Positions 55,967 through 63,825 of a DNA stretch of 64,000 nt are shown piece by piece (positions within the stretch are counted from its first letter, which is position 1; each line of letters opens with the position of its first letter). Both the position numbers and the translations under genes were made by a program. The stretch comes from Pseudodesulfovibrio nedwellii (GTDB lineage Bacteria; Desulfobacterota; Desulfovibrionia; Desulfovibrionales; Desulfovibrionaceae). The notes beneath the pieces are model-generated. The model worked only from the letters and a program-made list of their open reading frames with translations. It did not search any database and was not told where the DNA came from. The stretch spans positions 677,501-741,500 of the forward strand of contig NZ_AP026709.1 in NCBI RefSeq assembly GCF_027923765.1, written 5' to 3'.

Positions 55967-56463
55967 TCTTCGAACTCCTTCCCGTTTCCGATCGTGTAAT
56001 TCAGCATGGCTTCCCGGGCCTCCTCACACCCCTTGCAGACCACAACGAGGAACCCGGCAAACCGCAATATCTCAATCATCCGCTTTTGATCTTGCGATAT
56101 GGAGCCGCCCTTGACGCGCTTCATCTCGATAAACATGCCGTGGTACCCCAGCCGCGCCCATGCAAAGAAAATGTCAGGCACACCGGCCTTGACACCTTCA
56201 GCCTTGAGTTTTGCGGCCACGGCTGCGAATCGGTGTCCACCGTTCGGCGTCGCCCACAACAGCGCGTAAAATTCTTCCGGCAACCACCCTTCTGCCCACT
56301 CAAAAAAGGCAACCTGTTCGTCGTGTTCAAGCGGCGTTGCATTTTCCGTTTTAACGACCTTTTTACCCTTGGGCCTTGCCGTGGGTCGTTCGGACCTCAT
56401 AAGCTTGTCCAGACCGCCCATTTCGCGGATTTGCGCGGCACTGTATGTTTCTTGCCCACTCAT
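55963..56463 (-). CDS. VRR-NUC domain nuclease
   Basis: A 166-residue protein with the VRR-NUC pattern: ATPNGGHRFAAVAAKLKAEG, then VPDIFFAWARLGYHGMFIEMKR, with Asp/Glu and the EMK motif that bind metal, and DQKRMIEILRFAGF. In phages this is a DNA-processing nuclease, often replication-associated. It overlaps the next gene by four bases (ATGA). Confidence 0.82.
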   Translation of the reverse strand: MSGQETYSAAQIREMGGLDKLMRSERPTARPKGKKVVKTENATPLEHDEQVAFFEWAEGWLPEEFYALLWATPNGGHRFAAVAAKLKAEGVKAGVPDIFFAWARLGYHGMFIEMKRVKGGSISQDQKRMIEILRFAGFLVVVCKGCEEAREAMLNYTIGNGKEFEE

Positions 56464-56669
56464 TTTTCAAAGCCTTCAGTTGATGGGCTTTTTATCCACC
56501 AGTTGATGCATTGACCGCGATACCCACAATGACGAACGGTTTTAGCCTTCACCTTTTCGCCATGGTTAAACGGCTTCTTTTCCCAGGTGGGCTTACCGTA
56601 ACAAAAACCGTCGGGCCCATAGCATGGGAGGAGTTCTGCCACTTTGGCGTTGTAGCAGGGGCGACTCAT
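56460..56669 (-). CDS. Small cysteine-rich phage protein
   Basis: A 69-residue protein starting MSRPCYNAKVAELLPCYG, with four further cysteines in VRHCGYRGQC. ATG 56,669 overlaps the upstream stop (ATGA); a longer frame to 56,729 has no ribosome site. The cysteines suggest a small metal-binding domain. Confidence 0.6.
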   Translation of the reverse strand: MSRPCYNAKVAELLPCYGPDGFCYGKPTWEKKPFNHGEKVKAKTVRHCGYRGQCINWWIKSPSTEGFEK

Positions 56670-57043
56670 GCCGCTGGCACCCTTTTGTGTCTTGAAGACC
56701 GGGCTATAATTTCCAAAATTTTCCGACACCCCTGACGATTCCGCTTAACCTGCTCGTCTGTCAGTTCGGTGGACCCGGACAAAGCCAAGAGCCTGAGCTT
56801 GGGCTCCCGATCAACAACAGCGGCGTGCGCGTCGAGTATATCTTTGACGCACGGGAAAAACTTGTTGTTCCGCCTATGCTCAGTACACGCGGCAACGAAT
56901 TGGGCTTCGGTCAGATGTCCGAGGTCTTCAATCCAGTCGTCCAGGAGTACCAGCACTTGGGCCGGGCCGATCATTGCCGACGGGTAATTCAGGCCGAACG
57001 CCGTTAAGCGCATGTGGATTGTTTCCTCGCTGACTTTCTGCAT
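56666..57043 (-). CDS. Phage replication-region protein (helicase-loader/inhibitor-like)
   Basis: A 125-residue protein with AQFVAACTEHRRNNKFFP and a C-terminal basic region. It faintly resembles G39P-like helicase loaders, and it follows a replication-protein gene. ATG 57,043 (MQKVSEETIH) follows GGAG; the longer frame to 57,166 lies inside the upstream gene. About 116 bases overlap the 3' end of the replication gene in another frame. Confidence 0.55.
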   Translation of the reverse strand: MQKVSEETIHMRLTAFGLNYPSAMIGPAQVLVLLDDWIEDLGHLTEAQFVAACTEHRRNNKFFPCVKDILDAHAAVVDREPKLRLLALSGSTELTDEQVKRNRQGCRKILEIIARSSRHKRVPAA

Positions 57044-57902
57044 TTCTCTTTGTCTCCTTCGCTTTGAGTAAAGCCATTGCCATGGCTTCACGGTCTTGGC
57101 TGTTCTTCTGCGCTTGGGTCGTTGCCCTTGGTTGTTGCTGGCCGGGCTGCGCAGGATGAGCCGCATTGTCCGGTCGCTTGAATGGCTTGTTGCGCCACGC
57201 TCGATCTTTTATGCAATTCGTGAAACTCGGAGAAAATCCATCGCTCCACTGATCGTCCTGCTGGAAAAGCAGGACAAACTGGTCACGGATATACGGCATG
57301 TCTTCCACCAGCATGCCCCGGTCTTCCATGTCGCACCACATGCGCCACGCGCTGTCCTCGTTGACCCTGGCCTTGTTGTCCTCGAAAACCTGGAGACAGG
57401 CCATGAACACCCCGCGAGAAGATCGTCCCTTGGACGGGTACGGCGTTTTCTTCGGCCCGGTGTTTGTGGTGGGGGAAAGCTGGTCTTTTGGTGGAGGATC
57501 AACGTGCGCGCACGCGACTCTCTCTCTCTCTTCTTTCTTCTCTTCTTCTTCCTCTTCTTCTTGCTTGCAAGCCGCTTGCAAGTTTCTTGTATGATTGTCC
57601 TTAAATTCCTGCATTTTAGGCAAACAAACTTTTATGCCTTTTTCTGAAAAGGTCACGAAAAGCAGCTGACCTTTTTCCAAAAAGGTCAGCACCTTTTTGA
57701 ATTTTTTAGGGTAGATCCCGGTCAGCTTCCGCCAACCTTTCACGGAAGTTTCGAGTTCTGGAGTGCCATTGGCTTTGTACTGATCCGCGACAACCTCGCA
57801 AATAATCCACCACATACCATACCCCTCGACTCCGAATTCATCCATGAGGGCAATGAGCTTTGGATCTCGATGAGCGTCAGACATGTGTTTGAACCACTTC
57901 AT
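56928..57902 (-). CDS. Phage replication protein (DUF4373-like N-terminus)
   Basis: A 324-residue protein. The N-terminus MKWFKHMSDAHRDPKLIALM is typical of phage replication initiation/Lin1244-type proteins. The middle has an acidic run (residues about 115-130, QEEEEEEEKKEERERV), then a C-terminal domain with DGFSPSFTNCIKDRAW. It likely initiates replication or loads the helicase. It is followed, with overlap, by the loader-like gene. Confidence 0.75.
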   Translation of the reverse strand: MKWFKHMSDAHRDPKLIALMDEFGVEGYGMWWIICEVVADQYKANGTPELETSVKGWRKLTGIYPKKFKKVLTFLEKGQLLFVTFSEKGIKVCLPKMQEFKDNHTRNLQAACKQEEEEEEEKKEERERVACAHVDPPPKDQLSPTTNTGPKKTPYPSKGRSSRGVFMACLQVFEDNKARVNEDSAWRMWCDMEDRGMLVEDMPYIRDQFVLLFQQDDQWSDGFSPSFTNCIKDRAWRNKPFKRPDNAAHPAQPGQQQPRATTQAQKNSQDREAMAMALLKAKETKRNAESQRGNNPHALNGVRPELPVGNDRPGPSAGTPGRLD

Positions 57903-57907
57903 GTCAG

Positions 57908-58360
57908 TTACCCGGCCTTACGAATACTCTTGACTGGTGGGCAGTCTCGCTCTCTGGCTCTGTAAACTATGTCGTCCATTTCCTTGGCAACCCGGTTACG
58001 GAGTGTGATCAGTTCTGTGTAGTGCATCCCGCTATCTGCCGCACTAGTGAACGCTGAAGCGACGTGAAGCCCTTGCAAACACTCCTCTGTCATATCTCTC
58101 CCGTCTGGGTGCGCCTCTTCGTGTACGAGCCGATACCCAAACCGTGCCGCCAGCAATTCAAGCGGCTGCACGCCGTCACAAGCGCGCATAATCGGAATCA
58201 GATCCATAACGCCGAACTTCGCAAGAGGATCGTCTTGGTTTAGTTCACGCATCAAGGTCGTGTATGGTTTGCCTATATCGGCGGCGATCTGCTTGCGCGG
58301 TTTGCCGGACTCGTCGATCATTGACTCAATGACGTCGAGCATGTTTTCTGAGGCTGTCAT
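57908..58360 (-). CDS. CII/CP76-like phage regulator
   Basis: A 150-residue protein like phage regulatory protein CII (CP76): MLDVIESMIDESGKPRKQIAADIGKPYTTLMREL with a helix-turn-helix, then VQPLELLAARFGYRLV. CII-like proteins activate lysogeny or replication promoters. It lies next to the replication genes, leftward, 331 bases from the Cro-like gene. Confidence 0.72.
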   Translation of the reverse strand: MTASENMLDVIESMIDESGKPRKQIAADIGKPYTTLMRELNQDDPLAKFGVMDLIPIMRACDGVQPLELLAARFGYRLVHEEAHPDGRDMTEECLQGLHVASAFTSAADSGMHYTELITLRNRVAKEMDDIVYRARERDCPPVKSIRKAG

Positions 58361-58419
58361 TAGATTTACCCTCCAATCAAATAATTTTCGGTTGTCGCGT
58401 CTTGTGGCTTACTGCAATC

Positions 58420-58689
58420 ATGGACGCAAAACTAAACATTCACTTTAAGAGACAGGCTGACGGATCAACACTGGCAACTGCGGTGCTAATCGAAGACGGG
58501 AACGCAACGCCCCGCTTCTTTCGACTGCCAATTAAACCTGAGGTCGACCCGTGGACGGTGTACGCGGACGTGGCGAATCAGGCGGTCGGGTATTTGAAGT
58601 CCCAAACGGAGCCGCCGACCAAGAATAAACAAACTGGATCGTCGCCAAAAGGGAGACTCATCCAATTGCAGGGGGTGCTGACGACATGA
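58420..58689 (+). CDS. Small phage protein encoded between the cro-like and cII-like genes on the opposite strand
   Basis: An 89-residue protein starting MDAKLNIHFKRQADGST (an upstream in-frame ATG at 58,402 is less likely). The composition is protein-like, while the minus strand in this gap has only poor ORFs. No clear ribosome site is seen. It is rightward, between two leftward genes; I cannot say whether it is a real gene or a chance frame. Confidence 0.5.
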   Translation: MDAKLNIHFKRQADGSTLATAVLIEDGNATPRFFRLPIKPEVDPWTVYADVANQAVGYLKSQTEPPTKNKQTGSSPKGRLIQLQGVLTT

Positions 58690-58691
58690 CA

Positions 58692-58916
58692 TCAAGCGGC
58701 CTCGTCTTTGGTGCCAGGATGCTTGTCTCCGTAGATGAATGGCTCAAGAGCCAGTTGAACGTCAGCCGTTCTAACTCCTGATTTTCGTCCTGGCACTTTC
58801 CCCGCAACTCGGCGAATAGTCATGAGCGACAAGCCAGAAAATGAGGCTAACTGTTGTTCATTCCATCCAGTTTCGTTCAAAAACTTGGTAAGTTCTTTCT
58901 GAGTAATCATAGTCAA
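58692..58916 (-). CDS. Cro-like helix-turn-helix repressor
   Basis: A 74-residue protein with a helix-turn-helix (NEQQLASFSGLSLMTIRRVAGK). It is divergent from the S24 repressor and separated from it by the operator pair, the usual place for a Cro. Its start lies inside the operator/promoter region. Confidence 0.78.
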   Translation of the reverse strand: MTMITQKELTKFLNETGWNEQQLASFSGLSLMTIRRVAGKVPGRKSGVRTADVQLALEPFIYGDKHPGTKDEAA

Positions 58917-58921
58917 AGTTT

Positions 58922-58933
58922 AACCGAGTGGTT
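58922..58933. promoter_or_regulatory. Repressor operator-like site O1
   Basis: AACCGAGTGGTT, a near-palindrome matching the consensus AACCRARTGGTT, between the divergent repressor genes. It is 32 bases from O2. Confidence 0.62.
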
Positions 58934-58953
58934 ATTTTTCGTCAATCAAGTTT

Positions 58954-58965
58954 AAACGAATGGTT
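58954..58965. promoter_or_regulatory. Repressor operator-like site O2
   Basis: AAACGAATGGTT, second copy of the operator-like element, in direct orientation to O1; both share flanking GTTTAA and TTA. Confidence 0.6.
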
Positions 58966-59002
58966 ACAGACGGCCAGAAAAGTCTTTGATATGAGGATGA
59001 TT

Positions 59003-59743
59003 ATGGGATTTCATGACGACTTAACAAACGGCCTCAAAGGTCTTGTCGGCAAGGATAGGCGCTTTAAAAACAACGCAAGACTTGCCGAGGCGTGTGACGT
59101 AGCCCCTATTCAAATCAGCCGAATCGTTAAAAAAGAACGTGAACAATATATAAAAGCTCTTGCCAAAATTATTGATGGAGTAGGAGCTCGACTAATTTTT
59201 GACGATGCAAATGAGCACGACACGGCCCGCGAGGTCTGCTTTGTTGACGCTCAAGCCGTTAATGCTCCTGATGCGATAAAAATTGCTGAAGAAGATTATA
59301 TTGCGGTGCCTTTGGCCGAAGAGCCGGTTGCCGCTGGCCCCGGTCTTATTCCACAAGATTCAATACGTGGATGGGTGTTGGTTTGGAGACATCATAAGTC
59401 TTTACGGTTCACTACCAATCTTGTCGCTGTCCAGATCGGGAAGAATGAACGTTCAATGCTTCCGACATTTTGTCCTGAAGACATCCTCTTGATAGATCGA
59501 TCAAACAAGAATCCAGAGCAGCCTGGCAAGACATGGCTGGTATGCGACCCTGATGGTGGATGCGCTATCAAACGCGTTAGCACAAAACCTGTCGATGGCG
59601 ATATTGAATTGATTTTTTATTCAGACAACACACAAGATTTTCCGCCTACAAGTTACCGCTTAAAACGCGATTTTGATGGTAACATCACCCGCGCAATCGC
59701 TGGCCGTGTCGTATGGGCTTGGTCTGATGTGAGGGATAAATGA
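59003..59743 (+). CDS. S24/LexA-type prophage repressor (CI-like)
   Basis: A 246-residue repressor. Residues 1-55 form a DNA-binding helix-turn-helix (RLAEACDVAPIQISRIVKKE). The C-terminal half is an S24 self-cleaving domain: cleavage site Ala111-Gly112 (PVAAGPG), nucleophile Ser151 (SMLP) and general base Lys190 (AIKR). It should hold the lysogenic state and be inactivated by RecA-stimulated cleavage. ATG 59,003 follows AGGATG; the longer frame from 58,928 runs through the operator. Its stop overlaps the next start by ATGA. Confidence 0.86.
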   Translation: MGFHDDLTNGLKGLVGKDRRFKNNARLAEACDVAPIQISRIVKKEREQYIKALAKIIDGVGARLIFDDANEHDTAREVCFVDAQAVNAPDAIKIAEEDYIAVPLAEEPVAAGPGLIPQDSIRGWVLVWRHHKSLRFTTNLVAVQIGKNERSMLPTFCPEDILLIDRSNKNPEQPGKTWLVCDPDGGCAIKRVSTKPVDGDIELIFYSDNTQDFPPTSYRLKRDFDGNITRAIAGRVVWAWSDVRDK

Positions 59744-61080
59744 AGAAGCCAAGTCCTTCCGCACAATTTTTATCGGATAAACGATCCTACAAATACTATC
59801 TTCGAAGCCGGAAACATAAATATCCAGACCGTAACGATAGTGACCACCTGCACAGTGGGAGGAACTACTTGGAATCCACATACAATTCAACACCATTAAA
59901 ACTGCTGGACGAAGCTGCTGAAGAAGGGAACTATGCTTCCTTCTTATCCCCAAAAAACAAAGACACCTATACATCAGCAAAGGTGCTCATCCCCAAAATA
60001 TTTTCATTAATCGATGCTCCTAAAGATGCCGTGCGAACCTTTCTTACTCTTGCTCAAAGGGTAAAGAATTGGAAAGTTAGAAGAATTCATTATGACTATA
60101 AAAAATGTACCTCTTATGATTTGGCGGCACAATGTGTTCTGGACTACATAGTTGAAGAATATCAACGGGAAATATCATCAAAAAGAAATCACTTCACCAC
60201 GACGGTTGTTCCCCCGCAAGATGAAGGGCATTTGAGGCTACTTAAAACCGTCGGAATATTATCTAGGACGGACGAGGATAAGCAAACAGTCCATCGCAGA
60301 ATTGAAATGTTCAAACAAAGTAGTTCTCAAATAGAGGAACAAATTTCAATTGGATCGGCAAGTTATGTCGAAAGGGTTGCAAAGGCTTTTGTTAAACATA
60401 TTCAGAATTGCCTCAACAGAGCAGACAGAACGTTAACAGAATCTGCAGAAGGACTAATCTCAGAATACGTTGGTGAGGTGTTGGACAACATCAAAGAACA
60501 TACGAAAATCAACAAGTGGAGAATTACAGGGTTCTTGGACTGGAGACAGGACATCCCTATGTGCGAAGTTGCTATTTTCAATTTTGGCAGATCTTTTGCA
60601 GACTCATTTATTGAAGCTCCCAAGACGTCAAAAAGTTATGATGATCTTTCTGATTTTCTCAATAAGTACGAACAAATGAATGGTAAAATTAGAGATCGGG
60701 ACGAAAGATGTCTTATCACCCTGTTCGCGTTGCAGGAAGGCATCAGCTCAAAGAATACAGACGACTCATCCAAACGGGGAATGGGAACGGTTGATTTGAT
60801 TGAGCTTTTTCAGAGAATGCACGAGGAGTGCCGCATTGGTCAGTCGAATTCTGATGCAAAAATGACTCTACTGTCCGGAGATGTAAACATTTTATTTGAT
60901 GGAACATATCAAATGAAAAAAATGCCGCCTGCGGGTAAAATTATATCCTTTAACAAATCAGGCCACCTTCTTGACAAGTTTAATCCGAAATTTATAACAT
61001 GTATTGAACCTTTATATTTTCCAGGGACAGTGGTGAGCATCCGCTTCCCGCTTGAAAGAGCTTGGACGGAGAAAATATGA
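59740..61080 (+). CDS. GHKL-family ATPase (histidine-kinase-like fold), first gene of a three-gene operon
   Basis: A 446-residue soluble protein. The C-terminal half has the GHKL motifs: N-box SEYVGEVLDNIKEHTKI (Asn250, Glu253), G1-like VAIFNFGRSF (277-286; Asn replaces the usual Asp), LFALQEGISSK, G2-like SKRGMGTVDLIELF (about 344-357) and a last beta strand. There is no phosphoacceptor-His or receiver domain, so it is more like anti-sigma (SpoIIAB/RsbW) or MutL-type ATPases than a sensor kinase. Residues 1-200 are unrecognised. ATGA overlap with the repressor stop suggests co-expression in the lysogen. AT-rich compared with its phage neighbours. Confidence 0.82.
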   Translation: MKKPSPSAQFLSDKRSYKYYLRSRKHKYPDRNDSDHLHSGRNYLESTYNSTPLKLLDEAAEEGNYASFLSPKNKDTYTSAKVLIPKIFSLIDAPKDAVRTFLTLAQRVKNWKVRRIHYDYKKCTSYDLAAQCVLDYIVEEYQREISSKRNHFTTTVVPPQDEGHLRLLKTVGILSRTDEDKQTVHRRIEMFKQSSSQIEEQISIGSASYVERVAKAFVKHIQNCLNRADRTLTESAEGLISEYVGEVLDNIKEHTKINKWRITGFLDWRQDIPMCEVAIFNFGRSFADSFIEAPKTSKSYDDLSDFLNKYEQMNGKIRDRDERCLITLFALQEGISSKNTDDSSKRGMGTVDLIELFQRMHEECRIGQSNSDAKMTLLSGDVNILFDGTYQMKKMPPAGKIISFNKSGHLLDKFNPKFITCIEPLYFPGTVVSIRFPLERAWTEKI

Positions 61081-61406
61081 ACCAGAAAATTAATCAGACC
61101 ATAGATTTTGGAAATTTTGGATCGAGTCTCCTTACGACGAGAGAACGAGGGGAATTAGCTGGGAAAAAGTTGAGAATCGATGAAATGAGCTGCCAAGGCA
61201 ATCCGATCAAAATTATTGTTCCCGACTATATCACGTCGATCACCTCGTCTTTTATCCTCGGCATGTTTGGAAACATAATTCAACGTTGCGGATCAGAAGA
61301 GGCTTTTCTGAAAAAATTCCAATTCCAAATGAAAGATCGCCACTGGATCAACCTTAATCGCAGCATTGAGTACGCCCTGAGGCCAACTAATTGTCGTCCC
61401 TACTAA
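61077..61406 (+). CDS. STAS-like protein (DUF4325 type), second gene
   Basis: A 109-residue protein. DYITSITSSFILGMFGNII (residues 50-68, SSF at 57-59) and the preceding beta strands match STAS-like DUF4325 proteins. STAS domains are often anti-anti-sigma factors; pairing with a GHKL ATPase recalls the SpoIIAA/SpoIIAB partner switch. ATG 61,077 follows GGAG and overlaps the ATPase stop (ATGA). Confidence 0.72.
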   Translation: MNQKINQTIDFGNFGSSLLTTRERGELAGKKLRIDEMSCQGNPIKIIVPDYITSITSSFILGMFGNIIQRCGSEEAFLKKFQFQMKDRHWINLNRSIEYALRPTNCRPY

Positions 61407-62443
61407 TTACCACCACTGCTTTTTGGAAGAGTGTCCGAGCTCTCGATACAGCCGCAATCGCACTAATAATTTCGTGTGGCACACTTAGTTGGCGTCTAAT
61501 TGAAACTTTTTTTAAGCGAACTGATCGTATTTCTGACCGTCAGGTCCAAGATATCAAGGAAGTCTGGATTGACGCTTCACTCGTGCCTGTTTGTATCACC
61601 CCCCTTCGTAAATTTGTAACAGCCCTTACAAAAAAGTTTCGCGAGGTGTGTGGAGATTTGGCTCTGGAACAAAATCAAGATAAAATTGATGAAATCACTA
61701 CAAATTTTGATTCTTTTTTCAAAGAAAAAAGAGACCGGATAGAATCAAAACTCAGAATCATCGCTCCAATTAGCGGGAATCATTACAACCAAATTCAGGA
61801 TATAATTAACGACTTTGAAGACGCCCACTGGGAACACTTTAGCATGGTGACTAACAATGAGAAGGGAACTGGCCTTCAGAGTGCAGCCTTTGGATATGAG
61901 ACGACCCTGTACACAGGTTTGAACAAAACACTTCGGACGCTTTATCTGCTCAACAATAGCGATGATCTGTCCAATTTTTTCGGATTTGAAATCACTTTCA
62001 AGGAAAAAATATTTCGAAATGGGAAAAGAGCCTTTAAGGGCGTTATAAACGGGACTCACAACTTGGCCCAAAAAAAGAATGCCATTTGTTATACTCCCTT
62101 CACTAATAACAACGCTATACCGCAATTGGATGAACCAGCTTATATGTATAAATTAAAATTCTTACGGGCGTTACGGGAAAGGGCTTGTTGCGACATAACA
62201 TTCCCCACCGAAGAATTAAAGCGTGTGCATAAAGAAGATGGAAAAATTTGGGCCTGCAAGATGTTTATTCTCATGACGATATGTCATGTTATTTTATGGT
62301 TGTCCTCCCCTATTTGGTTTCCTCTTTGCGCTACACGTAAATGGTGGAAATTGACCAACGAATTGCCTAACATGGAAACGGATATGGAATGGAAAGCAGC
62401 CATGATAATCCAACGTCCTGAATTATTTTCACGTATCTATTAG
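61391..62443 (+). CDS. Two-pass membrane protein, third gene
   Basis: A 350-residue protein: N-terminal membrane helix (about residues 19-40, TAAIALIISCGTLSWRLIET), a long charged, helical middle, and a C-terminal membrane helix (about 290-313, MFILMTICHVILWLSSPIWF) followed by a basic tail. TTG 61,391 overlaps the STAS gene by 16 bases; no ATG is close. No family recognised. The design of soluble switch plus membrane partner suggests an effector. Confidence 0.65.
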   Translation: MSSLLITTTAFWKSVRALDTAAIALIISCGTLSWRLIETFFKRTDRISDRQVQDIKEVWIDASLVPVCITPLRKFVTALTKKFREVCGDLALEQNQDKIDEITTNFDSFFKEKRDRIESKLRIIAPISGNHYNQIQDIINDFEDAHWEHFSMVTNNEKGTGLQSAAFGYETTLYTGLNKTLRTLYLLNNSDDLSNFFGFEITFKEKIFRNGKRAFKGVINGTHNLAQKKNAICYTPFTNNNAIPQLDEPAYMYKLKFLRALRERACCDITFPTEELKRVHKEDGKIWACKMFILMTICHVILWLSSPIWFPLCATRKWWKLTNELPNMETDMEWKAAMIIQRPELFSRIY

Positions 62444-62470
62444 CCCCCTCGCCCCGCGGGGGTTTTCTTT
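62444..62470 (+). terminator. Terminator of the repressor-GHKL-STAS-membrane operon
   Basis: CCCCC pairs with GGGGG across a GC-rich loop (with an inner CCCCGCGGGG), then TTTTCTTTT. It begins right after the membrane gene's stop. Confidence 0.7.
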
Positions 62471-62474
62471 TGGA

Positions 62475-62939
62475 CTATTTTCTTCTCCACTCCCAAGGCG
62501 GTGTCGGATTCACTGATCCCCACAGCCCAAGGTGCTTGGCCCTAGCGATGGCTTCGTCTTCATCCCACGCCCCGCATATTGGTAGCTTACAATATCGCGA
62601 ATAAACCCAAGCCCATCCATGCTCAAGAATCATCTGATTAAGTATCCGCCCATCGCCTAGAAAAACAATGGCCACAGATCGCCCGTATCGATCTTGATCT
62701 ATCTCCTTTACGTCAACCACGCGACCAATCGTTGCCTTAACGTAAGCCGTGGCACCAGCCCCACCTTCTTGCTTTCGCTCAGGACAATCGATGCCGTACA
62801 ACCGCACACGCTCACGGCCCCCTTCGATCCTTTTCACATGAATGGTATCGCCATCCACTACTCGCTCAACTGTACCGCGCCAAGCATGGACTGGAAGGAC
62901 TAAGAAAAACAAAAAACATATGATGTAAAATGTACGCAT
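62475..62939 (-). CDS. Exported SNase-like thermonuclease
   Basis: A 154-residue protein: signal peptide (MRTFYIICFLFFLVLPVHAW), then a staphylococcal-nuclease fold with VERVVDGDTIHVKR, RVRLYGIDCPERKQ, KEIDQDRYGRSVAIVF and LEHGWAWVYSRYC, carrying the Asp/Arg/Glu residues of the active site. It could attack incoming DNA in the periplasm. Opposite strand from the three-gene operon. Confidence 0.85.
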   Translation of the reverse strand: MRTFYIICFLFFLVLPVHAWRGTVERVVDGDTIHVKRIEGGRERVRLYGIDCPERKQEGGAGATAYVKATIGRVVDVKEIDQDRYGRSVAIVFLGDGRILNQMILEHGWAWVYSRYCKLPICGAWDEDEAIARAKHLGLWGSVNPTPPWEWRRK

Positions 62940-62940
62940 G

Positions 62941-63495
62941 CTAATTGGCTGGTAATCTACTTGTCACGTCACTATGCCTGTCAAACGTATAGACACTCCC
63001 ATTTATTTGATGGGTGTCGCCAGTAGACTTTGTAATAATACTGTTTGTTCCAAGAGTAAGACGGGCTTTCCCATTATAATTAAAATTCATCATTGGGATC
63101 CTGTCATACGTTGAAAAATCAATTCGATCATCGAAATCTTGATCTTTTAATAAGAGACTGGTCCCCGTGGGCTGGGAACTCATTGAAGCCATGCTTTTAA
63201 ATTCATTCTCTGATTGCACACCTAACTGCAAAGTCCCTCCGCCCCCGGCGTTGTAGAAAAGGTGTACAACTGGCTTACATTTTTCATCTACGATCTCAAC
63301 AGAAGAAGCGTAAATTTTCCTAACAAAAAACTTATTTGCTGACAGTATGTCATAATCAGCATTTATAAGTTTATTACTCTGTTTGGCCATAGCTTCTTGT
63401 GAGCCGGACTGTGACATCCATCCGCCTACAATCCCACCTAAGAAAGAACATACCGCAACAAGAATCACCAATTTAAAAGACTTCAAATTATTCAC
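62941..63495 (-). CDS. Single-pass membrane-anchored protein, unknown
   Basis: A 184-residue protein with a membrane helix near the start (LVILVAVCSFLGGIVGGW) and a beta-rich outer domain (HLFYNAGGGGTLQLGVQSEN). GTG 63,495 is chosen (AAAGAGG in front); the longer frame from 63,573 overlaps the upstream 58-codon gene. No family recognised; it lies next to the exported nuclease gene and may be its partner. Confidence 0.62.
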   Translation of the reverse strand: MNNLKSFKLVILVAVCSFLGGIVGGWMSQSGSQEAMAKQSNKLINADYDILSANKFFVRKIYASSVEIVDEKCKPVVHLFYNAGGGGTLQLGVQSENEFKSMASMSSQPTGTSLLLKDQDFDDRIDFSTYDRIPMMNFNYNGKARLTLGTNSIITKSTGDTHQINGSVYTFDRHSDVTSRLPAN

Positions 63496-63532
63496 AACAA
63501 CCTCTTTTAGTTTCCCACTATCCTCTTCAGCA

Positions 63533-63709
63533 TTAACCGATCTTTCTGGCGACCCTCTCCACCTTATCGGCAAGCATCCTTAACAACATTGCCAGTCCCG
63601 GCCTGTGATCTTCATTTAGCTCGACTAATTCTTTGAGAGCTTCGCTTATCGCATATAATTCTACCTGAATATCCACATGATTCTCCATGTCTTTGGACAC
63701 CCTAACCAT
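63533..63709 (-). CDS. Small helical phage protein
   Basis: A 58-residue protein, MVRVSKDMENHVDIQVELY onward, with a helix AISEALKELVELNEDHRPG and a basic end. It just precedes the membrane-anchored protein gene. No clear ribosome site and no family recognised. Confidence 0.5.
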   Translation of the reverse strand: MVRVSKDMENHVDIQVELYAISEALKELVELNEDHRPGLAMLLRMLADKVERVARKIG

Positions 63710-63770
63710 GTGAAGCTATATGCAATTTTGATTCATAATATTGTTTACATATTTATTCAGTCAAAACAAA

Positions 63771-63782
63771 TACCATTTGGTT
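63771..63782. promoter_or_regulatory. Repressor operator-like site O3
   Basis: TACCATTTGGTT, third copy of the operator-like element, 34 bases from O4. Confidence 0.58.
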
Positions 63783-63791
63783 ATTTTAATG

Positions 63792-63825
63792 TTGACATAA
63801 TTTTAACCAAATGGTTATTCTTTCT
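63792..63825 (+). promoter_or_regulatory. Rightward promoter with repressor operator-like site O4 (63,805-63,816)
   Basis: TTGACA at 63,792-63,797 and a -10-like TTATTC at about 63,815-63,820 with AACCAAATGGTT between them. A repressor bound there would block this promoter, which reads toward the right end of the window and beyond. Confidence 0.55.

Noticed and set aside
57495-57570. CT/TTC-rich low-complexity stretch as a possible repeat or slippage site
   Set aside because: It encodes the Glu/Lys-rich segment of the replication protein in frame, so coding explains it.
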